In this document: one piece after another, positions 7,067-11,566 of the stretch
Layout of the letters: each line of letters opens with the position of its first letter
Position numbering within the stretch: position 1 is the stretch's first letter
Origin: Spirochaetaceae bacterium
GTDB taxonomy: Bacteria > Spirochaetota > Spirochaetia > DSM-2461
NCBI GenBank assembly: GCA_016342385.1
Contig: JAEINM010000084.1
Span: 1 to 11,566 of the forward strand
Reading direction: 5' to 3'
Length of the DNA stretch: 11,566 nucleotides
Program-made: the position numbers and the translations under genes
The notes under the pieces: generated by a model
Databases searched by the model: none
Told to the model about the DNA's origin: nothing
Seen by the model: the letters and a program-made list of their open reading frames with translations, nothing else

Positions 7067-8017
7067 ATGAATCCTAACAGCAATATACGACTTATTTCCG
7101 GGACATCGAATCTGGCACTATCCAGAGGAATTGCCGATTATCTGCAGTTACCTCTTTACGAACTGGATGTTATCCGCTTTTCCAATGACAATCTGAAAGT
7201 CCGCATTAACGAAAGCGTTCGGGGTGATGATGTTTTTCTCATTCAGACATCACAGCCGCCTGTTAACGATTTAATCATGGAAACATTACAGGCCATTGAT
7301 GCCTTAAAACACGCTTCCGCCGGAAGAATCACTGTTGTTCTGCCCTATTTCCCCTATGTGAGAAGCGATAAGAAAGATGAACCGCGAATATCCATTGCCG
7401 CCAGACTGATGGCCGACCTGCTTCAGACGGCGGGCGCTCACAGGATTCTGACTATGAATCTGCACTCTCCCCAGATTCAGGGTTTCTTTTCTATCCCTGC
7501 CGATCAGATTTTTGCCGATAAAATTGCCGTTGAATATTTCAAAAAGAGAGACCTGTCTAAAACTGTTGTTGTGTCCCCCGATGCCGGGAGTGCCAAGAGA
7601 GCCGCCTCTTTTGCTGCAAAGCTGAATCTTCCCCTGGCCATTTTGGATAAACGACGGATTAATGATGATGATGACGCCAGAATCCACCATGTTATCGGTG
7701 AAGTTCAGGGTAAAGATGCTCTGGTTTTTGATGATGAGATATCGACAGCCGGTTCGATGATAGAAACGGAAAAAGCTCTCCGGGAAATGGGTGCCAGCAG
7801 CATTAGGGCCTTTGCTGTTCATGGCGTGTTGGCAGGCCCCGCTGTGGAACGCCTCAGTCAGTCATCTATCGATGAGGTCGTGACTACCAACACGATTTCA
7901 ATCGGAGAGGAAAAGAAGTGGGATAAGTTGACGATCCTCGATGTGGCACCTCTTTTTGGGGAGGCTGTTTCACATATTCACAATGGGGAGAGTTTGAGTT
8001 CTTTGTTTGCGGGTTAA
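7067..8017 (+). CDS. prs: Ribose-phosphate pyrophosphokinase (PRPP synthetase)
   Basis: The enzyme makes 5-phosphoribosyl 1-pyrophosphate from ribose 5-phosphate and ATP, feeding purine, pyrimidine, histidine, tryptophan and NAD synthesis in the cytoplasm. Its 316 residues match the usual length. Visible landmarks are RFSNDNLKVRINESVRGDDV (37-56), ASAGRITVVLPYFPYVRSDK (83-102), catalytic-region NLHSPQIQGFF (131-141), SPDAGSAKRA (170-179), LDKRR with the conserved lysine (193-197) and the PRPP loop DDEISTAGS (222-230). That loop differs from the E. coli form DDMIDTGGT, so this belongs to a divergent branch. AAGGAG at 7048-7053 is 13 bases before the ATG, a long spacing. The gene follows the AAA ATPase by 3 bases, yet a housekeeping gene would be expected to have its own promoter; I see no convincing one. 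Its last 57 bases or so recur at 8980-9039 as an orphan copy. Confidence 0.93.
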   Translation: MNPNSNIRLISGTSNLALSRGIADYLQLPLYELDVIRFSNDNLKVRINESVRGDDVFLIQTSQPPVNDLIMETLQAIDALKHASAGRITVVLPYFPYVRSDKKDEPRISIAARLMADLLQTAGAHRILTMNLHSPQIQGFFSIPADQIFADKIAVEYFKKRDLSKTVVVSPDAGSAKRAASFAAKLNLPLAILDKRRINDDDDARIHHVIGEVQGKDALVFDDEISTAGSMIETEKALREMGASSIRAFAVHGVLAGPAVERLSQSSIDEVVTTNTISIGEEKKWDKLTILDVAPLFGEAVSHIHNGESLSSLFAG

Positions 8018-8030
8018 ATAGGATTGATAA

Positions 8031-8528
8031 TCAGTATTTCAATATGGTTGATTTTTTTACAAAATCGAATTTATCCAAACAATATTTGTAGATATGGTCA
8101 TATACATTGAGTATCTGATTAATCGAACCAAAAATTAAATTAAGGCTTTCAACAACTTCTGATTTATTAAAAGAATATTCATGGGCAATCTCATTTCTGT
8201 CTTTTCTCAAGCTCATCCATTCAATTCTATCAACCAGGTTTAATTCTTCGAGTCTATTCAATTTATCAATATAAGATTTATTCTTTACAGTCTCCCCGAG
8301 AAGTTCCAAAAGTGATGGAAAGATCTTTTCTCCCATAGAATCCTGGAGCTTCGAAAATCTGTAAACCAGCTGATCGATAAAACTCAAATCTTCTATGGAA
8401 AGAGATTCGTATTGTTTGATATTTAGTGGGAAAATTCCTTTTAATCTATCTGAAGCAATTAAAAGTTTCTGTCTATGCTGATTGCATTCATATAGCTTTT
8501 CAATAAAAGTTTCCTTGTTTTTGATCAC
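8031..8528 (-). CDS. HEPN-domain ribonuclease toxin of an MNT/HEPN pair
   Basis: This 165-residue, mostly helical protein carries RNEIAHEY at 111-118, which fits the RX4HXY motif of HEPN toxins. In the studied Shewanella pair the Arg and His form the RNase site, and the Tyr is AMPylated by the partner nucleotidyltransferase to silence it; all three residues are present here. The start is GTG at 8526-8528, overlapping the TGA of the MNT gene as GTGA, so translation is likely coupled. The antitoxin-first order is opposite to the Shewanella pair but is seen in others. Its stop lies 13 bases from the convergent prs stop, with no terminator visible between them. AT-rich composition points to acquisition. 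Sequence outside the motif is not familiar, so the subfamily (HepT-like, formerly DUF86) is uncertain. Confidence 0.8.
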   Translation of the reverse strand: MIKNKETFIEKLYECNQHRQKLLIASDRLKGIFPLNIKQYESLSIEDLSFIDQLVYRFSKLQDSMGEKIFPSLLELLGETVKNKSYIDKLNRLEELNLVDRIEWMSLRKDRNEIAHEYSFNKSEVVESLNLIFGSINQILNVYDHIYKYCLDKFDFVKKSTILKY

Positions 8529-8815
8529 AATTCGACTCCATATTTTAAGGCTTCCCGCTCTATCAGCCTGTTTTTATCTCTCCTGATAATAACATCAACT
8601 TTCTGTTCTCCTATGGAAAGATCCAGTTTTACCAGAAATTCTATCTTTTTTCTATTCATGTCATCGGAATTATTATCAGGACATATATAAAGATCTATAT
8701 CTCCGCCTTTTTTGCTGTCATCGACTCTGCTGCCGAAAAGATATATCTTGCCGGTTCCAAAAACCTGTGTAAATGAGTTTTTTATAGACTCGCTCTCTTG
8801 TAGTGTCAACCTCAT
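8525..8815 (-). CDS. MNT-type minimal nucleotidyltransferase antitoxin
   Basis: This 96-residue protein has the minimal nucleotidyltransferase fold: FGSR at 27-30, then GDIDLYI at 38-44 with metal-binding Asp39 and Asp41, and a third likely Asp at 74 in KVDVII. The spacing is GS-X9-DXD, one residue shorter than the usual X10. In known pairs it transfers AMP to the HEPN toxin's tyrosine and so acts as antitoxin. The ATG at 8813-8815 follows AGGAC by about 8 bases. It precedes and overlaps the HEPN gene, so the pair forms a two-gene operon. The alternative, an antibiotic- or kanamycin-type nucleotidyltransferase, is unlikely at this size and next to HEPN. Confidence 0.88.
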   Translation of the reverse strand: MRLTLQESESIKNSFTQVFGTGKIYLFGSRVDDSKKGGDIDLYICPDNNSDDMNRKKIEFLVKLDLSIGEQKVDVIIRRDKNRLIEREALKYGVEL

Positions 8816-8829
8816 GCTACTGTCCTGCC

Positions 8830-8880
8830 ATTATAAAAATATAACAGTCGTATAATCATTATGCAACAGAAATTGTTATA
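8830..8880 (-). promoter_or_regulatory. Candidate promoter and inverted repeat before the MNT/HEPN operon
   Basis: A perfect TATAAT reads on the minus strand at 8830-8835, but no good -35 box lies at 16-18 bases upstream. TATAACA (8840-8846) and TGTTATA (8874-8880) form an inverted repeat with 27 bases between the arms across this promoter. Toxin-antitoxin operons are often self-regulated, so this may be an operator. The region is AT-rich, where such repeats arise by chance. Confidence 0.35.
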
Positions 8881-8940
8881 GTTTTATTGGCGCCGGTAAT
8901 ATGCAGTTCAATTGCAGGTTATCTTAAAGTTAAATGAAGA

Positions 8941-9039
8941 TCCATCCTCGGAATGTGTCAACACAGTTGAAAAGTGGGAGAGGCTGTTTCGCATATTCAT
9001 AATGGGGAGAGTTTGAGTTCCCTATTTGCGGATAAATAG
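8941..9039 (+). pseudogene. Orphan 3' end of a second prs copy
   Basis: Bases 8980-9039 align with prs 7961-8021, with six mismatches and one gap. In frame they read EAVSHIHNGESLSSLFADK then TAG, against EAVSHIHNGESLSSLFAG in intact prs. Of five differing codons, four are synonymous, so the copy diverged while still under selection as a gene. Weaker similarity (ATCCTCG...ATGTG) extends left to about 8941, then fades. It has no start and cannot encode the enzyme. Similarity stops right after AAATAG on the right, at the hairpin before cysNC. Confidence 0.85.
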
Positions 9040-9080
9040 CTAAGTACGGGACGGTCGGGACCGTCCCGTAAGAGCTATTT
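9034..9080. terminator. Bidirectional hairpin between the prs remnant and cysNC
   Basis: The inner stem is perfect: 12 bp, TACGGGACGGTC at 9045-9056, two bases, then its complement at 9059-9070. An outer stem pairs AAATAGCT (9034-9041) with AGCTATTT (9073-9080). The outer arms include the stop codons of the prs remnant (TAG 9037-9039) and of cysNC (TAG on the minus strand, 9075-9077). No strong T-tract follows on either side, so it may be a weak terminator or an RNA-end protector. The inner stem shares its GGGAC-GGTC core with the palindrome at 1-30. Confidence 0.7.
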
Positions 9081-10982
9081 CTTTATTTCCCTAAGGATCA
9101 GTTCCACAGCCTGTTTTGCTTCCAGCTCAACTGTTTTAATAATAATATCAGGATTCTCCGGGGCTTCGTAAGGTGAGCTGATTCCCGTGAAGTTCTGAAT
9201 ATCCCCGGCATAAGCTTTCTTGTATAAACCTTTAGGATCCCGGTTGCTGCAGACTTCAATCGGTGTATCGACAAATATTTCCATAAAACGCTCATCACCG
9301 ATAATCTCTCTGGCATCTTTTCTGTCCTCTCTGAAAGGAGAAATGAAAGAAGTTATGACATGCATTCCCGCATCATTCATCAGTTTAGCCACTTCGGCAA
9401 TTCGCCTGATGTTCTCTTTTCTATCTTCAGCGGAGAATCCCAGATCACGGTTTAGTCCATGACGAACATTATCACCATCAAGAACATAACAGGGTCGACC
9501 AGTTGAAAAGAATTCCTTTTCGAGTTCAAAAGCGATGGTACTTTTCCCCGAACCACTCAGTCCGGTCATCCAGAATGTTTTCGGTTTCTGTCCCAGAAGA
9601 TTACAGCGGTCAATGTGGCTCACATCTCCTGCCTGAGGAAAAATATTCTGAGATTTATGGCTGTCTAAGCCTACCATATCCGCTTTGATTTCATTTTTTT
9701 TGGAGCGATTGATGATCATACCCGCTCCGACTGTAACATTGCTTATGGGATCGATGATGATAAAACCACCAGTTCCCCTGTTTCTGCTGTATTCATCGTG
9801 TGGAATGGCATTGAACAGATGCATGGAGACTCGACCGATCTCATTGAGATTCAGGATGTCCGAATCCTCTCTATGAAGAGAATCGGGATTCACTTTATAT
9901 ACAACATCGGTAAACCTGGCTCTTTCATATCTGGTTCCGTGTTTAATCTGATACAATTTATCCGATGACATGGGATTGTCATTCATCCAGACAATCATGC
10001 TCTCTATCTCTTTTTCTACATAGGGTACATTTTTTGCATGAACAATCATGTCTCCCCGGCTGATATCGATTTCATCTTCCAGAGTGATGGTAACAGACAT
10101 TCCGAGAAAGGCCTCTTCAAGCTCCCCATCCATGGTGACTATACTCTTTACCTTACTGGTCTTCCTGGAAGGAACAACCATTATCTCGTCTCCGGGACGA
10201 ACAGCCCCTGAAGCGACCATTCCGCAGAATCCCCTGAAGTCGAGGTTGGGCCGGTTTACATACTGAACGGGGAATCGGAAGTCCACCATGTTTTTTCCCG
10301 CTCCCGTATAAACAGTCTCGAGGTGATTCATTAAAGTGGTTCCCTGATACCATTTCATATTTTCCGACGCATTTACAACATTGTCCCCTTCCAGGGCACT
10401 CATGGGAATAAATGTGATATCGTTCATATCCAGTTTGGCGGCAAACTCCAGGTAGGTCTCTTTAATTTCGTTGAACCGCTCTTCAGACCAGTCGACCAAG
10501 TCCATTTTATTAATCGCGATTACTATATGAGGAATGCTCAAAAGAGCGGAAATAAAACTGTGTCTCTTACTCTGAGTCAGAACTCCGTTTCTGGCATCGA
10601 CGAGGATAATGGCAAGGTCTGCTGTTGATGCTCCGGTAGCCATGTTTCTAGTATACTGCACATGTCCTGGTGTATCGGCGATAATAAATCTTCTTTTGGG
10701 GGTGGAGAAGTAGCGATAAGCTACATCGATAGTAATCCCCTGCTCTCTTTCGGCTTTCAATCCATCAGTTAACAGGGCATAATCGACAACTTCCCGTCCC
10801 AGTTTTTTGGAATCTTTACCAACAGCTTCCAGATGATCATCATAGATATTCTTGGAATCGTGGAGAAGTCTTCCAATCAGTGTGGACTTTCCATCATCAA
10901 CTCTTCCCGCTGTAGTAAAGCGGAGTAAGTCGGCTGATTTATTCTGTTCCAATAGTTCATTTATATCTTTTGCTTCGTTCAT
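9075..10982 (-). CDS. cysNC: Bifunctional sulfate adenylyltransferase subunit 1 / adenylylsulfate kinase
   Basis: This 635-residue fusion carries two steps of sulfate activation. The N-terminal part (about 18-450) is the GTPase subunit of ATP sulfurylase: G1 GRVDDGKST at 26-34, G3 DTPGH at 103-107, G4 NKMD at 158-161, then EF-Tu-like barrels. The C-terminal part (from about 465) is APS kinase: P-loop GLSGSGKST at 474-482, DGDNVRHGLNRDLGFS at 502-517, and RDPKGLYKKA at 581-590. It needs CysD, the catalytic subunit, which is not in this window and may lie further right. The product PAPS serves sulfate reduction or sulfation of surface molecules. The ATG overlaps the cysQ stop as ATGA. Length and motifs are complete and normal. 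Confidence 0.96.
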   Translation of the reverse strand: MNEAKDINELLEQNKSADLLRFTTAGRVDDGKSTLIGRLLHDSKNIYDDHLEAVGKDSKKLGREVVDYALLTDGLKAEREQGITIDVAYRYFSTPKRRFIIADTPGHVQYTRNMATGASTADLAIILVDARNGVLTQSKRHSFISALLSIPHIVIAINKMDLVDWSEERFNEIKETYLEFAAKLDMNDITFIPMSALEGDNVVNASENMKWYQGTTLMNHLETVYTGAGKNMVDFRFPVQYVNRPNLDFRGFCGMVASGAVRPGDEIMVVPSRKTSKVKSIVTMDGELEEAFLGMSVTITLEDEIDISRGDMIVHAKNVPYVEKEIESMIVWMNDNPMSSDKLYQIKHGTRYERARFTDVVYKVNPDSLHREDSDILNLNEIGRVSMHLFNAIPHDEYSRNRGTGGFIIIDPISNVTVGAGMIINRSKKNEIKADMVGLDSHKSQNIFPQAGDVSHIDRCNLLGQKPKTFWMTGLSGSGKSTIAFELEKEFFSTGRPCYVLDGDNVRHGLNRDLGFSAEDRKENIRRIAEVAKLMNDAGMHVITSFISPFREDRKDAREIIGDERFMEIFVDTPIEVCSNRDPKGLYKKAYAGDIQNFTGISSPYEAPENPDIIIKTVELEAKQAVELILREIKK

Positions 10983-11566
10983 TTCAGTTTATTCCTTACA
11001 CATAAAAAACCATTATCATTTTTCAAAGATGGTTTGTTATAGACCAGTGGTTTATTATCATCAGTTACATCACAATCCGCTCCGAGAACTACAGCATGTG
11101 CTGCTGCGGTATCCCACTCCCAGGTAGGTCCGGCTCTAAAATAGAGATCGGCGGTTCCCTCGGCCACAAGGCAGAATTTCAGGCTGCTTCCCATGCTGAC
11201 AGTATCAGTTACACCATACTTTTTGAGTACAACGTCCTCTTCCGGCTTGGCATGGGATTTACTTCGAACAGCAACAACAGTTTCCCGATTCAAAGATCCG
11301 CTGAAAGGGAGCAATACTGGAGATTTCCCCGGTTCAACTTTACAAGTCTGTTCAAGGGTTCCACCGCAATAGAGCCAGTTTCTAGCTGGAGCAAGAACGA
11401 CACCCCAAATGGGAATTCCTTTTTCAACAAGTGCAATATTAACAGTAAAATCCTGTTCTCTTTTAATAAATTCCTTAGTCCCGTCGAGAGGATCGACAAG
11501 CCAGAACATGTCCCAGTCTTTTCGATCTTCATAGGGGATTTCATTATTGTCCTCTTCGGAAATAAC
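10979..11566 (-). CDS. cysQ: 3'(2'),5'-bisphosphate nucleotidase CysQ (partial, N-terminus outside window)
   Basis: The frame is open to the right edge and 195 residues are visible; the true start lies beyond base 11566. CysQ removes the 3' phosphate from PAP (and PAPS), clearing the by-product of sulfate assimilation; it belongs to the Mg-dependent, lithium-sensitive inositol monophosphatase superfamily. The visible part starts with VISEED, containing the metal-site glutamate, then WLVDPLDGTKEFI (the DPxDGT metal motif, about residues 22-34 of the visible part), SMGSSLKFCLVAEG, and WEWDTAAAHAV (the WDxAA motif). These match E. coli CysQ closely by memory. It lies upstream of cysNC and overlaps it by 4 bases, so PAPS production and PAP removal are co-expressed. 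An ATG at 11507-11509 is an internal Met, not the start. Confidence 0.95.
   Translation of the reverse strand, partial: VISEEDNNEIPYEDRKDWDMFWLVDPLDGTKEFIKREQDFTVNIALVEKGIPIWGVVLAPARNWLYCGGTLEQTCKVEPGKSPVLLPFSGSLNRETVVAVRSKSHAKPEEDVVLKKYGVTDTVSMGSSLKFCLVAEGTADLYFRAGPTWEWDTAAAHAVVLGADCDVTDDNKPLVYNKPSLKNDNGFLCVRNKLK

Noticed and set aside
7304..7822. 172-codon minus-strand frame inside prs
   Set aside because: prs is unmistakable on the other strand and this frame shows no family motif.
8018..8030. Terminator between convergent prs and HEPN genes
   Set aside because: The 13-base gap holds no hairpin or T-run.
8934..9002. Possible 22-codon ORF (ATG at 8934) in the prs remnant
   Set aside because: There is no Shine-Dalgarno sequence, and it runs out of frame across the remnant of prs, which explains the sequence better.
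9690..9702. T8 run in cysNC as a second slippage site
   Set aside because: A/T runs of 7-8 occur several times here and are ordinary in Lys-rich codons; only the G10 tract stands out.

Overview
The window looks like part of a chromosome from a free-living, Gram-negative-type bacterium with an outer membrane. A spirochaete (Spirochaeta / Sediminispirochaeta-like) is my best guess, from the overall feel of the proteins, the many TTG starts and the envelope genes. That is inference, not proof. Most genes are moderately AT-rich. The AAA ATPase gene and the nucleotidyltransferase/HEPN pair are visibly richer in AT than their neighbours.

Layout. (1) 39-5671, minus strand: a tight five-gene operon read from right to left. 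It encodes a LolD/MacB-type ABC ATPase, two FtsX-type permeases, a LolA-like periplasmic carrier and an outer-membrane beta-barrel protein. Every junction is an overlap or a gap of a few bases, and three consecutive genes start with TTG. Together the products could move a lipid-linked or lipoprotein cargo from the inner to the outer membrane. (2) 5672-5920: a divergent intergenic region. It holds two promoters placed so close to their start codons that both mRNAs may be leaderless, plus a short 9-bp tandem repeat. (3) 5921-8017, plus strand: an AAA ATPase of the DUF4143 family, followed 3 bases later by prs (ribose-phosphate pyrophosphokinase). (4) 8031-8815, minus strand: an MNT nucleotidyltransferase / HEPN ribonuclease toxin-antitoxin pair. 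(5) 8941-9040: a second, orphan copy of the 3' end of prs, then a strong hairpin. (6) 9075-11566, minus strand: cysNC and cysQ of sulfate activation; cysQ runs off the right edge.

Main points for a second look. A run of ten G in the coding strand of one permease could act as a phase-variation switch: gain or loss of one base truncates the protein before its last three membrane helices. The MNT/HEPN pair lies between two diverged copies of the prs 3' end, which suggests insertion or allele replacement at prs. A short acidic motif, (V/I)D(D/S)LF, recurs in the periplasmic parts of both the permease and the barrel protein of the same operon. Two related GGGAC..GTCCC palindromes each sit just after the last gene of a minus-strand operon.
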